The translations under genes and the position numbers were made by a program. A stretch of 64,000 nt of DNA from Gimesia maris (GTDB taxonomy: Bacteria > Planctomycetota > Planctomycetia > Planctomycetales > Planctomycetaceae), in contig NZ_CP042910.1 in the NCBI RefSeq assembly GCF_008298035.1, positions 1,818,001 to 1,882,000 of the forward strand, read 5' to 3'. Below the pieces are notes generated by a model that did no database searches, had not been told where the DNA came from, and worked only from the letters and a program-made list of their open reading frames with translations. Of the stretch, positions 1-9,699 are shown one piece after another (position 1 is the stretch's first letter; the number at the start of each line of letters is the position of its first letter).

Positions 1-325
1 GAGCGCTGAAATCAACCTGTGAGTCATCTGCCGCTGGTGGGATGATTGGTGTCCCAGCCTGTAGTGAACCGGAAAAGGTAACGTTTGCCGGTTTCTGTGC
101 ATTGTCACAAAGTTGAATGGAACGTGAGATATGGGATTTACGTTTAATCAGCCCTTTTCGTTCCAGAGCTTTCAGATGTCCCATCACACCGTTAGGAGAC
201 CGGATATCGAATGCATCGCCGATTTCCCTGACCGTGGGACCATATCCACGGTTAACAATTTTGTCTTTCAGAAATTGATAGATCGCCAGTTGCCGCTCCG
301 TCAATTTGACATTTTGATTTATCAT
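1..325 (-). CDS. lexA: LexA repressor, N-terminal part (cut by window edge)
   Basis: SOS-response repressor and self-cleaving protease of the LexA family. Reading the minus strand from an ATG at 325 gives 108 codons without a stop, running off the left edge. The visible part is the LexA winged helix: it begins MINQNVKLTERQLAIY and contains GYGPTVREIGDAF followed by SPNGVMGHLKALERKGLI, the recognition-helix region. After that comes the linker and the start of the peptidase domain (FSGSLQAGTPIIPP, with the expected region of the cleavage site and Ser/Lys dyad beyond the edge). The start is supported by AGGAAG about 8 nt upstream; a second ATG at 312 is out of frame and stops at once. Function is from the family; the catalytic half is not visible. 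Confidence 0.88.
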   Translation of the reverse strand, partial: MINQNVKLTERQLAIYQFLKDKIVNRGYGPTVREIGDAFDIRSPNGVMGHLKALERKGLIKRKSHISRSIQLCDNAQKPANVTFSGSLQAGTPIIPPAADDSQVDFSA

Positions 326-386
326 GCCTGCTTCCTCATCACATACACTATCGCTAAACGGTTACACCATAGTGATCACACTCTAA

Positions 387-402
387 ATAGCGTTTTCACT
401 AT
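387..402. promoter_or_regulatory. Imperfect palindrome upstream of lexA, possible operator
   Basis: ATAGCGTTTTCACTAT is a 16-bp imperfect inverted repeat (one mismatch between the 6-bp arms) lying about 62 nt upstream of the lexA start. Further copies of the half-site CACTAT/ATAGTG occur at 346-351 and 369-374, and a GTGATCAC palindrome sits at 372-379. LexA genes are normally autoregulated, so a binding site is expected here, but the LexA motif of this lineage is not known to me and this is only a candidate. Confidence 0.3.
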
Positions 403-544
403 ACAATGGCCCGTTCTTTACACTAATGGACTCATGAGACCCCAAAACCTAACACAGTTTTCAATAAATCTGTGTAAGCTGTTGCGAAAGCGAAAGATGT
501 GCGGAAAGCACACCGCTAAAGCATGTAAAGTAATAATGATGATA

Positions 545-3500
545 TCAACTGGTGACTTCGGCTGCAAAGGCTTCAGAGGCAACCTGCTTGATTTTTGCCA
601 GATCGAGTTTACCGGTGCCCAGCAGAGGGATGGCTTCGACTTCCAGAAAACTATCGCTGGAAGGCATCCAGAGATTGGGCAGATTTTCGCTGGCGAGCGT
701 TTTGAGAATCTCATCGACTGAAATCTGCAGTGGTTTATGCAGGACGATCAGCCGTTCCCCTTTTTTCGGATCGGGAACCGAAGTCACCGCGACCTGGACT
801 TCCGGTTCATCTTCCTCCGGGTTGCTGACAATGTCGATGATGAGTTCTTCAATCCGAAGATGCGGGACCATTTCTCCGCCAATTTTGGAGAAGCGGGTCT
901 GCCTGCCGGTGATTTTGATAAATCCTTCATTATCGATGATGGCAAAGTCACCAGTATTGTACCAGCCGTCGATAATGACCTCTGCTGTTTTTTCCGGATT
1001 ATTCAGATAGCCCTTCATGACATTGGGCCCCTTGATAAACAACAGGCCTTCCTCTCCGTCAGGGAGATCTTCCCTCGTATCCGGGTCCACGGTTTTGGCC
1101 ATGACACAGGGGATGGGACGGCCTACGGTGCCCGGCTTGGCACTGACTTCTGTCGGGTCCAGCTGTCGTGTGGGGGGAACATTCACCGCAGCGACGGGAG
1201 AGAGTTCTGTCGTGCCGTAACCTTCAGTCGGGAAGATGCCGAATTTCTCTTCAAATTCTCTGGCCAGGCTCTGAGGCAGTTTTTCTGCGCCGGTAATCAC
1301 AATCTCCAGTGACTGGAATTGTTCCGGTGTGCAGCGTTTCAGATAATGCCTGAGGAACGTAGGCGTGGAGGTAAAGAGTGTGACTTTGTATTTTTCAATC
1401 ATTTTGCCGACGGTGCGGGCATCGGTCGGGTTAAAGTGGAAACAGGATCGCATGTTTCTGGCAAAAGGCATCCAGAGTGCAATCGTGTAGCCGAACGAAT
1501 GGAAGAACGGCAGGATTCCCAGGATGCAGTCACGCCGGGCGAGTTGCAGCAGGTCGTCGGCTGAGTTGATATTGGAAATAATATTATGGTGAGTCAGCAT
1601 GACTCCCTTGGGGCGTCCTGTTGAACCGGAAGTGAAGATGACAGTACTCAGGTCGTCTGAGCTGACCTTGGTCAGACCAATAATGCGTTCGATCAACCAG
1701 GCCGGGAGGATGTAAGCCATGAACAGGCTGATGAGTTTGTCAAACAGGGACGCTTTGAGTTTGATCTCATCGACCAGGACCACATTCGCATCCATTTCGA
1801 TGGGCTTTTTCTCCAGGAACTTGCTGCTGGTCAGCACGGTTTTGATGCCTGCTTCCCGGATACAATAATTGATATCACTGTCAGACAGGGTGTAGTTCAG
1901 GTTGATGGGGACGCGGCCTGAAATGGCAAGGCTGGCATTGACCGCACTGCCGCCTACGGAAGGAGGCAGCAGGACACCGACCATTTTTTCATCCTGCTTC
2001 AGAACGTATTTGTTGAGCAGTCGCCTCATCAGCAGCGCACCGGTCAATAATTTTCCACCCGTCAGTTCCACTCCCGTGGAATCGGCTACTTTTTGCTGGA
2101 ATCGTTGACTCTTACATTTTCTCAGAAACAATCTTGGCGCTATCATTTGATATGTCTTTCGAAAATTGGCAGATTCGACTCCCAGGTTTTGCACTACTCT
2201 ACGGACGTGCTTTTCATTTTCGGGATGAAGAATGGGCTTCCCGAAGCGAATGGAAACGGGATAAGGCCATCTGCGAGGTTTTTTCCAGAAAAATTTTCCG
2301 CCATGAAAACTAAAGATACTCCCCCAGAGTTCATCAATATAGACGGGTATCACCGGGGCGCCTGTGCCTTTTATGATTTTCATCAGACCCGATTGAAAAG
2401 GCTGCAGGTATCCCGATCGGGTTAATTTCCCTTCCGCAAAGATACAGACTAATTCTCCGTTTTCAATGGCAGATCGGGCTGTTTTGATGGAGTGCATTAA
2501 TGCTTTGGGGCCATCTTCTACATTGATGGGGATGGTATTATACAACTTCGTAAGCCACGCGACCCAGGGGCCCTGGACGTAGGTGGAATAGGCAATCATG
2601 CGGACCGGTCGCGTGGATGTCAGGATCAGGAACACGCCATCCAGCCACGAGACATGGTTGGCTACCAGCAGGGCTCCCCCCTTCGGAGGCAGATTTTTAA
2701 CCCCCTTCACACGCAGTTTATAAATCGTACAACTAACCAGCCAGACCATGAAGCGGATGGTTGCATTGGGGAGCAGCTTGAAAATATAGATCCCGACCGG
2801 AATGGTGAGCAGGCCCAGTACCATGAAGATCTGGCTGGCGGACATTTCGAGTTTTGCCTGCATGACCCAGAAGCCAAAGGAAGCGATCAGAATAAACAGG
2901 AAGGCCAGGAAGTTGGCAGCTGCCAGGATACTGCCCCGCGTGTCGACGTCACTGCGATGTTGTAGAAACGTTTCCAGCGGAATATCAAACAGTCCGGAAC
3001 TGACCCCCAGTAGAAACAGCCACAACAGGGAGAGACCGTAGAGCAGTTGTGAGTTCGACTCGGATCCAGGAATGACACTGTTTCCGGTGAAGTAGAGCAG
3101 CAGCGAGGTGATGACAATGCCGGCAGCCCCCAGGGGGACAATTCCCAGTTCGATGCGTCCGGAAGACCAGATCCCTGCGAGCATGCTGCCCAGCGCCACG
3201 CCGAAGACGAGGATTCCCAGCAGAGGACCGATATCTTTCTGAGTCAGATTCAGTTCATTGATGCCGTACGTATCCACGTTCATCTGTGCCAGCGAAGCCA
3301 GCATCCAGAAAAAAGCGACACCTAAAGCGGTTCTCAACAGGGGAGTACTGCTGGTGAGCATCTGCATCTGATGCCAGGTCTCTTTGGCGGGATTATAGGG
3401 AAACTCTCGATCAGGAGCAGCGGGTTCCAGCTTCCTGATTTTCAGGCTGGTGATTGTTCCCAGCACAGCGACACCTACCAGGGTGAAGGCGGCGAAGCTG

Positions 3501-4072
3501 ATATCACTAAAAGAACCGGGGGCGGAGAGACTGGGTTGTGTAATGTGATACAGATAATTGCCTGCGATAAATCCCATGGCCGATGACACAACAGTCGTCA
3601 ATCCCATGATACCGTTACCGCGTGAGAGGCGATTATCTCGCAGCATTTCGGGGATACTTCCAAACTTGGCAGGACCGAAGAGCGCACTCTGGCAGCCCAT
3701 GAGAGCCACGATGAAAAACAGCAGATAGAGATTCCCGATCAGAACTGCACAGACCCCTGCAATCATAATAAAAATTTCTGCGACTTTGCAGGCAATGATC
3801 ACCGTACGTTTACTGAAACGGTCTGCCAGATAACCGGCGAGACTGGCCAGCAGCAGATAAGGGAGCGTAAAGCAGGCCAGTCCTAAGGAAAGCGCATTCG
3901 CATCACCGATCTCCGGTTTGGCGATGGGAATGATGAACCAGCGAAACATATTGTCGTTCATCGCTCCCAGAAACTGAGTGCCGAGCAAGGCCAGAAATGA
4001 AGGCGAGTTCAGCGTCCCTTTGCGTACACCGCGTTTTCGGGGTTCTGTTTTTGCGGTGATCGTGGAATTCAT
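545..4072 (-). CDS. aas: LplT-PlsC-acyl-ACP synthetase fusion (2-acyl-glycerophosphoethanolamine acyltransferase type)
   Basis: A 1175-residue three-part membrane protein of lysophospholipid salvage. Residues about 20-440 form an MFS transporter like LplT, which flips lysophospholipids. Residues about 455-640 are a PlsC-type acyltransferase with the H(x4)D motif NHVSWLD (His473, Asp478) and an EGKLTRSG substrate motif. Residues about 690-1170 are an AMP-forming acyl-ACP/CoA synthetase with TSGSTGRPKG (814-823), EGYGTTE and the WYNTGD motif. In E. coli LplT and Aas are separate neighbours; here they are one chain. The frame is open to a GTG at 4189, but the ATG at 4072 (MNSTITAK) fits the family better; no strong ribosome site decides it. 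Likely inner membrane, reacylating lyso-phosphatidylethanolamine. Confidence 0.85.
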   Translation of the reverse strand: MNSTITAKTEPRKRGVRKGTLNSPSFLALLGTQFLGAMNDNMFRWFIIPIAKPEIGDANALSLGLACFTLPYLLLASLAGYLADRFSKRTVIIACKVAEIFIMIAGVCAVLIGNLYLLFFIVALMGCQSALFGPAKFGSIPEMLRDNRLSRGNGIMGLTTVVSSAMGFIAGNYLYHITQPSLSAPGSFSDISFAAFTLVGVAVLGTITSLKIRKLEPAAPDREFPYNPAKETWHQMQMLTSSTPLLRTALGVAFFWMLASLAQMNVDTYGINELNLTQKDIGPLLGILVFGVALGSMLAGIWSSGRIELGIVPLGAAGIVITSLLLYFTGNSVIPGSESNSQLLYGLSLLWLFLLGVSSGLFDIPLETFLQHRSDVDTRGSILAAANFLAFLFILIASFGFWVMQAKLEMSASQIFMVLGLLTIPVGIYIFKLLPNATIRFMVWLVSCTIYKLRVKGVKNLPPKGGALLVANHVSWLDGVFLILTSTRPVRMIAYSTYVQGPWVAWLTKLYNTIPINVEDGPKALMHSIKTARSAIENGELVCIFAEGKLTRSGYLQPFQSGLMKIIKGTGAPVIPVYIDELWGSIFSFHGGKFFWKKPRRWPYPVSIRFGKPILHPENEKHVRRVVQNLGVESANFRKTYQMIAPRLFLRKCKSQRFQQKVADSTGVELTGGKLLTGALLMRRLLNKYVLKQDEKMVGVLLPPSVGGSAVNASLAISGRVPINLNYTLSDSDINYCIREAGIKTVLTSSKFLEKKPIEMDANVVLVDEIKLKASLFDKLISLFMAYILPAWLIERIIGLTKVSSDDLSTVIFTSGSTGRPKGVMLTHHNIISNINSADDLLQLARRDCILGILPFFHSFGYTIALWMPFARNMRSCFHFNPTDARTVGKMIEKYKVTLFTSTPTFLRHYLKRCTPEQFQSLEIVITGAEKLPQSLAREFEEKFGIFPTEGYGTTELSPVAAVNVPPTRQLDPTEVSAKPGTVGRPIPCVMAKTVDPDTREDLPDGEEGLLFIKGPNVMKGYLNNPEKTAEVIIDGWYNTGDFAIIDNEGFIKITGRQTRFSKIGGEMVPHLRIEELIIDIVSNPEEDEPEVQVAVTSVPDPKKGERLIVLHKPLQISVDEILKTLASENLPNLWMPSSDSFLEVEAIPLLGTGKLDLAKIKQVASEAFAAEVTS

Positions 4073-4361
4073 GTTATTAAGCGATCCAGATTTTCGTACG
4101 GCTTGGTTCAATCGTCTGGATTCAACCAGAGTCACTTGGAGTACAAGCTTGGGAAATATACTTGAAAGAAAAGCAATCAAACTGATCACTTCTAAGAAGG
4201 CGAAGTGTGGCCCAAAATATCACGCGAAAAAACACGATGATAGAAAAGCAAGGGGCATACTATTCCAAAAAGTATTTATCTGTAAAGACTTAGATATTGA
4301 ATGGCTTTAAAGAATCTACGAGAGGCAACCTGGTGTGTATGTATGTTCAATTGTTGTAGGG

Positions 4362-5339
4362 TCAGGGAATGAAGGTGAACGTCCCCGAATTATTTTCTGC
4401 CAGTTCCCGTATGGTCTGTTCTCCTTCAAGGCTGCCAAAGCAGATACCATTCACCGTAACTTTCTGATTACGGTATTTCTGCGCAGCGACTTTATTAAAG
4501 GACTTCACGATCACCGGGTCAAATTGACCGTCGGTCAGAAAGTAAATAGTATCCGGCTGCAAACTCAGAGCCAGCAGTAACGCCTGATAGGGTTCCGTTG
4601 TTCCGATACCGGGTACTCGGGCAACCCAGTTGAGATATTTCTTTTTTGCCTGATTTGTGGCAGGTTGTAACGCACGCGCGGGCATGGGGATTGCCATGTC
4701 GCTGAAGAAGATTACAAAAAACTGCTGATCTTCGTCCATGGAGTGGATCGCGCGTGCCAGTTCGAGTTTGACGCGACCCAGCCTGGTTTTTCCCTCACTT
4801 TCATGTGGGAAATTCATACTGTTGGATGAATCGACCACGTAGACGATTTTTTTACTCTGCGGATTGATTCCGAAAAACCTCCCATTCCCATTTCCCGAGT
4901 CAGAACCGTTTTCTCCATTTCCGAGGGCTGTCGAGGTCAGTAGTGCGCCGACAATTTCTGAACCGTATTTTGTGGTCAGCGATTCTTCAAACTGTGTTGC
5001 TTGGGGCAGGGGGCCCTGTAGATACGATGACTGGGATTCAGGATCTGGCGCAGAAGTACGGTCAGCGATCAGAGGTAATCTGGAAAGCAGAGCAGAGTTA
5101 CTGGGGCTCTGTTTCTGGATGACGACGGGTACCAGTTCCTGTATTTCTGGTTCCTGTTGATCTTGTGTGGGCGTCCAGCGGGTCTGGATGGTATCTGTTG
5201 ACGTTGAACGCTGTCTATCGAGCTGATGTTCGAAAATCAGCGACAGACTGCCAATAATAAGCAGGTGAACCAGCGTAGAGACTCCCAGACCCTGATTCCA
5301 GCGCATTTGTGAATCAGAATGTGAGGATGGGGGCTGCAT
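4362..5339 (-). CDS. VWA-domain protein with N-terminal membrane anchor
   Basis: 325 residues. One hydrophobic segment at about 18-36 anchors the protein, followed by a low-complexity Gln/Pro/Ser linker and a Gly/Asn-rich stretch (about 138-155). The von Willebrand A domain covers about 163-325: the MIDAS motif DSSNS (Asp170, Ser172, Ser174) and a later TDGQFD are visible, so metal binding is probably intact. The partner is unknown. The layout (TonB-like N-terminal anchor, proline-rich linker, C-terminal VWA) is a recurrent planctomycete type. It stands alone, with the fusion gene downstream on the same strand after about 290 nt. Confidence 0.75.
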   Translation of the reverse strand: MQPPSSHSDSQMRWNQGLGVSTLVHLLIIGSLSLIFEHQLDRQRSTSTDTIQTRWTPTQDQQEPEIQELVPVVIQKQSPSNSALLSRLPLIADRTSAPDPESQSSYLQGPLPQATQFEESLTTKYGSEIVGALLTSTALGNGENGSDSGNGNGRFFGINPQSKKIVYVVDSSNSMNFPHESEGKTRLGRVKLELARAIHSMDEDQQFFVIFFSDMAIPMPARALQPATNQAKKKYLNWVARVPGIGTTEPYQALLLALSLQPDTIYFLTDGQFDPVIVKSFNKVAAQKYRNQKVTVNGICFGSLEGEQTIRELAENNSGTFTFIP

Positions 5340-5619
5340 GGTATTCTTGACCGGATTGAACGAGAGATAAGCCTGCTTTTAGTAAAATCGGCAGGTTAGC
5401 TACTCTGATTCTAGCGTTAATTTTGAGGAAACAACAGAAGTATTCAATGAATCGGACTTACGGGGGCGTCAGCAGAGTGTGTGGCGTAGCGTTTTGCCGG
5501 TATTCCCACGAATGCAGTAAAATACGGCTGGAGATAAATGCTTATTACGTATAATATTACAGGTAAAGTACGTTTTTTCGGCAAGCTGGATCGTGTTTCA
5601 GATTAAGAAACAAAACCAC
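5340..5619. other. Intergenic region between divergent genes
   Basis: About 280 nt separates the VWA gene (minus) from the DCC gene (plus). A TATAAT at 5550-5555 could be a -10 element for the plus-strand gene, but I see no matching -35 at the right distance. Nothing else recognisable. Confidence 0.4.
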
Positions 5620-6114
5620 ATGAAAAAATCAGTAACGACCCTGGATCCCAATCTTCCTGACTCTGCTGTATCTGAGGACATTCATACAGAAGGGACGGAA
5701 ACGTGTCGTCTGGTGGAGAAGCCGATTCTGTTTTTTGATGGGGTATGCGGTTTATGTAATTCCAGTGTCGATTTTGCAATGATTCGAGATCGGCAGGCAC
5801 GGTTGTATTATGCACCTCTCCAGGGAGAAACTGCACGCGAATTATTAAATAAGCAGGATCTGGCAAGTGTCGATACGGTTATCTTCCGGACTGCGGATGG
5901 GGCACACTGTTATCGCCGATCTGCGGCAGTCGTCAGGCTGTTGTGGCTGCTGGGGTTTCCCTGGAATCTCTATGGATGGTTGTTGTGGTGCGTTCCACTT
6001 CCGATCCGGGACCTGGGATATCGACTGATTGCGAGAGTTCGCTATCGCCTGTTTGGTAAACATGATACCTGCCGAATGCCAGGTCCTGATGAGCGTGCCC
6101 GTATCCTGCCTTAA
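5620..6114 (+). CDS. DCC-family thiol-disulfide oxidoreductase-like protein (DUF393)
   Basis: 164 residues. The hallmark motif ILFFDGVCGLCN is at about 36-47, with the CxxC pair at Cys43 and Cys46, followed by YYAPLQGETARELL and the RRSAAVVRLLWLLG helix typical of the family. Family members are named for the DxxCxxC motif and are predicted thioredoxin-like oxidoreductases; substrates are not established. The ATG at 5620 is chosen over an in-frame GTG at 5593; both have weak ribosome sites. A hydrophobic stretch near 105-125 may associate with the membrane. Confidence 0.8.
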   Translation: MKKSVTTLDPNLPDSAVSEDIHTEGTETCRLVEKPILFFDGVCGLCNSSVDFAMIRDRQARLYYAPLQGETARELLNKQDLASVDTVIFRTADGAHCYRRSAAVVRLLWLLGFPWNLYGWLLWCVPLPIRDLGYRLIARVRYRLFGKHDTCRMPGPDERARILP

Positions 6115-6148
6115 ACGAATTCCATTTTAAGTTGATAAAGAGACCGTT

Positions 6149-7534
6149 ATGCGATTGATGCCGTTGAAATGCTTCCTGCTGACAGTATTGGTATTCATGG
6201 GGTTGAAAGGGGAAGTTTCAGCGCAAACGCAGCCGACGGAAAAGCCCAATTTTATTGTTTTCATTGCGGATGACATGGCCTGGGATGACTGTGGTGCTTA
6301 TGGGCATCCCAAAATTCAGACGCCCAATCTGAATCAGCTGGCTAAGGATGGCATGAAGTTTAACCATGCTTATTTGACCTGCAGTTCCTGCAGTCCGAGT
6401 CGAGCCAGTATTATCACGGGCCGCTATCCACACAGCACGGGAGCGCATCAGCTCCATCTACCCCTGCCCGCCAGCCAGCTAACTTTTGTCGAGAAACTGA
6501 AAGCTGCCGGTTACTATACCGCTTCAGCCGGGAAGTGGCATCTGGGGACACCTACGGAAAGTAAGTTCGATCTGGTCACGACGAAGATGAACGAGTGGGT
6601 TTCGACACTGAAGCAGAGACCGAAAGAGAAGCCGTTTTTCATGTGGTTTGCCTTTACTGATCCGCATCGACCCTATCAGCGGAATATTATTGACCGACCG
6701 CATACCAATGAAGATGTCGTCGTGCCCCCTTATCTGCCCGACACACCGGAAGTACGGGGGGACCTGGCTTTATACTATGATGAGATTGCCAGGCTGGATG
6801 GCGTCGTCGGCAATGTGCGTAAAGAACTGAATGTGCAGAAGGTGGCGTCCAACACGGTGATTATCTTTTTGAGTGATAACGGGCGTCCTTTTCCCCGCTG
6901 CAAGACAACCATGTATGACAGCGGAATTCGAACTCCCTGGATTGTCGCGTGGCCTGCTGAAGTCAAAGCGGGGAGCGTTTCTGATTCCCTGATCAGCTCG
7001 GTCGATCTTGCGCCGACCGTACTGGATCTGGCAGGTTTGCCAGTCGGAGAAACTTTTCAGGGAAAAAGTTTCCGCAAACTGTTGAAGAATCCGAAAGCAA
7101 CCACCCGCGGTTTAATCTTTGCAGAGCACAACTGGCATGACTTTGAAGACTTTGGTCGAGCCGTCCGTTCGCCGCGCTATAAATACATTCGGAATTTCTA
7201 CACCGATATTCCGGGAACTCCACCTGCAGATGCCGTTCGCAGTGATACGTACGTTAAAATGCTGGAACTGCGTGACGCGGGGAAACTGACCGAAGATCAG
7301 CAAAGCTGTTTTCAGATTCCCCGACAGGAAGTGGAACTTTATGACGTACAAACAGATCCACATGAATTACGTAATCTGGCAGGAAATCCGGAGTATGCCG
7401 AAGTTCAACAGGAATTGCGAACAGCCCTGGATCAGTGGCAGGAGGAGACTCATGACCGACTGCCTCGCACCCGTCGACCGGATGAATTTGATCGGGAAAC
7501 CGGTCAGCAGTTGCCTGCCTTCCGTAAAAAGTAG
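6149..7534 (+). CDS. Secreted sulfatase (heparan N-sulfatase-like)
   Basis: 461 residues with a signal peptide (about 1-25, ending VSAQ). The sulfatase core starts with the metal-binding NFIVFIADDMAWDD (Asp41, Asp42), then the active-site motif CSPSR at 81-85, where Cys81 would be converted to formylglycine, then SDNGRPFPRCKT carrying the second Asp-Asn pair and GKWHLG (Lys and His). The C-terminal part has YDVQTDPHELRNLA, common in this family. Planctomycetes carry many such enzymes for sulfated polysaccharides. The exact substrate cannot be read from the sequence. No maturation enzyme is encoded in the window. It stands alone, 35 nt after the DCC gene, so it may share its transcript. Confidence 0.88.
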   Translation: MRLMPLKCFLLTVLVFMGLKGEVSAQTQPTEKPNFIVFIADDMAWDDCGAYGHPKIQTPNLNQLAKDGMKFNHAYLTCSSCSPSRASIITGRYPHSTGAHQLHLPLPASQLTFVEKLKAAGYYTASAGKWHLGTPTESKFDLVTTKMNEWVSTLKQRPKEKPFFMWFAFTDPHRPYQRNIIDRPHTNEDVVVPPYLPDTPEVRGDLALYYDEIARLDGVVGNVRKELNVQKVASNTVIIFLSDNGRPFPRCKTTMYDSGIRTPWIVAWPAEVKAGSVSDSLISSVDLAPTVLDLAGLPVGETFQGKSFRKLLKNPKATTRGLIFAEHNWHDFEDFGRAVRSPRYKYIRNFYTDIPGTPPADAVRSDTYVKMLELRDAGKLTEDQQSCFQIPRQEVELYDVQTDPHELRNLAGNPEYAEVQQELRTALDQWQEETHDRLPRTRRPDEFDRETGQQLPAFRKK

Positions 7535-7627
7535 TCGGCCCTGAATCAATTCCGATATTTGTTGAAACGTCCCAAATGAGTTTCGGGTAAGACTGTTATG
7601 AAGCTACTCACAATATCGAGTTGAATT

Positions 7628-7906
7628 ATGGACGCACCTGTGAACTCAAAGCTGACACCGGTTTCCGATGTGGAACAGACAACGACTCTGCAGAAAACAG
7701 GGGTTGTTGTGATGTGTGCATTTGCGTTACTGATGCTCTATTTTTTACTGGCGGGGCCAATGGTCTGGATCGAAGGTAAGATGAAGTTTCCTCCATTTTC
7801 CCGATCTGTGAAAGTCATCTATTCACCACTGGCACGGATTGTGAAATCGGATCTGGAGCCGGCATCCAGTGTTGTCAAAGCCTATGTGGGTCTGTTTAAA
7901 AAATAA
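7628..7906 (+). CDS. Small single-pass membrane protein, unknown
   Basis: 92 residues, no recognised family. A single hydrophobic helix lies at about 26-46 (VVVMCAFALLMLYFLLAG). The soluble C-terminal part is basic. It ends 11 nt before the next gene and is probably cotranscribed with it, so it may assist the PQQ-type membrane protein. The open reading frame, the clean helix and the spacing support it as real; function unknown. Confidence 0.65.
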   Translation: MDAPVNSKLTPVSDVEQTTTLQKTGVVVMCAFALLMLYFLLAGPMVWIEGKMKFPPFSRSVKVIYSPLARIVKSDLEPASSVVKAYVGLFKK

Positions 7907-7917
7907 CGAGCTGTTGC

Positions 7918-9588
7918 ATGAATGAAAGCGGGCCACAGACCGAACCAGAAGTTGATCAGGCAACATCTGTTGAAATACCCCGGCGCACGTTTCGCTGGAA
8001 ATGGGGACTGGCGATTCTGCTGCTCGGAATCGCTGCGATTGTTTTTAACTGGTTTCGACTGGCACCAGACCGGACTTACCAGGTGTTCTCGGTCTATGAA
8101 GGGATCCGCAATATCCTGGTGGGCTTACTCATCTGGTGGCTGCTGTTTTCAGGTTTAGCCTGGAAGACACGCTTCCAGGGTCTTGGCGGTGCCGTTCTGG
8201 CATTCGTTCTGTTCTTTGGCCTGCTGCGCGTGGAAAGTTTTGAGGGGGACATGGTCCCCCGGTTTCGATTTCGCTTCTCGCCGACTCCTGAAGAACGGGC
8301 AGAAGAATATTTCAAACAGATCAATAACAAATCTGTCGCAAACGGGGAAGCATCGGGACAGATTCCGGATGTGGTCCCGGGGGACTGGCCCGGCTACCGG
8401 GGTGCCAGCCGGAATGGGATCGTGGATGAGCAGTTCATTCGAACCGACTGGAAAACAGATCCTCCCGAATTGATCTGGAAGCATCCGGTCGGTGCAGGTT
8501 GGGGATCGTTCTGCATTGTCGGTGATCGGGCTTTTACGCAGGAGCAGCGAGGCGACGTCGAAGTCGTAGTCTGCTATGACGCGTTGAGTGGAAATCAACT
8601 CTGGGTTTCTGAAGATGAGGTACGCTTTGAAGAGACTCTGGGGGGAGTCGGGCCGCGCGCGACTCCGACCTTCGATCAGGGTTTTCTTTATACAGTGGGG
8701 GGCACGGGAGTGCTCCATTGTTTCGAAGCGGCTACCGGTATTTCAGTCTGGTCTCACGATCTGCTCGAAGAACAGAATCAGAACAATCTGCAATGGGGTA
8801 TGTCCGGCTCCCCGTTGATCTGGGAAAATCTGGTGATTGTGAACCAGGGGCTGGCTGTGGATCCATCCGAGCTGGGCCATCGTTCGATCATCGCTTTTGA
8901 TAAACGGACCGGCGAGCAGGTCTGGTCGGGGGGGACCCGAAAATCGAGCTATAGTTCTCCCCAACTGGCAGAATTACAGGGAGTGCCTCAGATCCTGGTG
9001 TTTCATGCAAAAGGGCTGGAAAGTTTTGCGCCGGCTGACGGTCAATCCTTGTGGTTCTATCCCTGGACGAACCAGGCGGGCGTCAACGCCGCCCAGCCAA
9101 TTGTGATAAATGATTCCTCGATCTTTATCGGCTCAGGATATGGAGTTGGTTCGGCGCGACTTTTGATTGAAAAGTCCGGAGAGGATTGGACAGTGAAAGA
9201 AGTCTGGACAAGTAACAGTCCCAAACTGAAATTCAATTCCGCAGTGATGCATGATGGATTCGTTTACGGACTGGATGAAGGCATCCTGACCTGTTTTAAC
9301 CTGGAGAATGGGAAACGAATGTGGAAAAAAGGACGCTATGGTTATGGTCAGATGCTGCTTGCAGGCTCAATGCTGCTGATTCTGGCAGAGGATGGCAGCG
9401 TGGAACTGGTGAAAGCGGATCCTGACGAATATTTCCAGGTGGCGAAAATTCAGGCGATCAGCGGACAGACCTGGAATCATCCCGCTTTGGCTCACGGCAA
9501 ACTATTTGTGCGAAACAGTGAAATGGCTGCCTGCTACGACATCTCAAAGAACTCGCAAAGAGCTCCCATTAAAAAAAGGGATCGTTAG
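7918..9588 (+). CDS. Membrane-anchored PQQ-like beta-propeller protein
   Basis: 556 residues. Three N-terminal hydrophobic helices (about 29-47, 61-80, 86-104) precede a beta-propeller of the PQQ/BamB-like type from about 130 to the end, with repeats of the form VYGLDEGILTCFNLENGKRMWKK and CYDALSGNQLWVSED. PVC bacteria encode many such outward-facing propellers, most without a demonstrated cofactor; I would not call it a dehydrogenase. It follows the small membrane protein with an 11-nt gap. Confidence 0.8.
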   Translation: MNESGPQTEPEVDQATSVEIPRRTFRWKWGLAILLLGIAAIVFNWFRLAPDRTYQVFSVYEGIRNILVGLLIWWLLFSGLAWKTRFQGLGGAVLAFVLFFGLLRVESFEGDMVPRFRFRFSPTPEERAEEYFKQINNKSVANGEASGQIPDVVPGDWPGYRGASRNGIVDEQFIRTDWKTDPPELIWKHPVGAGWGSFCIVGDRAFTQEQRGDVEVVVCYDALSGNQLWVSEDEVRFEETLGGVGPRATPTFDQGFLYTVGGTGVLHCFEAATGISVWSHDLLEEQNQNNLQWGMSGSPLIWENLVIVNQGLAVDPSELGHRSIIAFDKRTGEQVWSGGTRKSSYSSPQLAELQGVPQILVFHAKGLESFAPADGQSLWFYPWTNQAGVNAAQPIVINDSSIFIGSGYGVGSARLLIEKSGEDWTVKEVWTSNSPKLKFNSAVMHDGFVYGLDEGILTCFNLENGKRMWKKGRYGYGQMLLAGSMLLILAEDGSVELVKADPDEYFQVAKIQAISGQTWNHPALAHGKLFVRNSEMAACYDISKNSQRAPIKKRDR

Positions 9589-9670
9589 AGCGAACTTTTG
9601 AAGCTTTGTTTTCGTTCGTTCAGCTCTTGAACGGAATCGTGTAAAGCTAAGTAAGATCTACGGATTGTAC

Positions 9671-9699
9671 TTGACGGAGTGGAGCGGGGGTTGCACAAT
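9671..9699 (+). promoter_or_regulatory. Candidate sigma70-type promoter for the DUF1549-DUF1501-WD40 operon
   Basis: TTGACG at 9671-9676 and CACAAT at 9694-9699 are spaced by 17 bp. Transcription would start near 9706, leaving a leader of about 128 nt before the ATG at 9834. This is a match by eye only. Confidence 0.35.

Noticed and set aside
131-721. Plus-strand open frame of 196 codons at the left edge
   Set aside because: It is antisense to lexA and to the end of the acyltransferase fusion, and has no family features.
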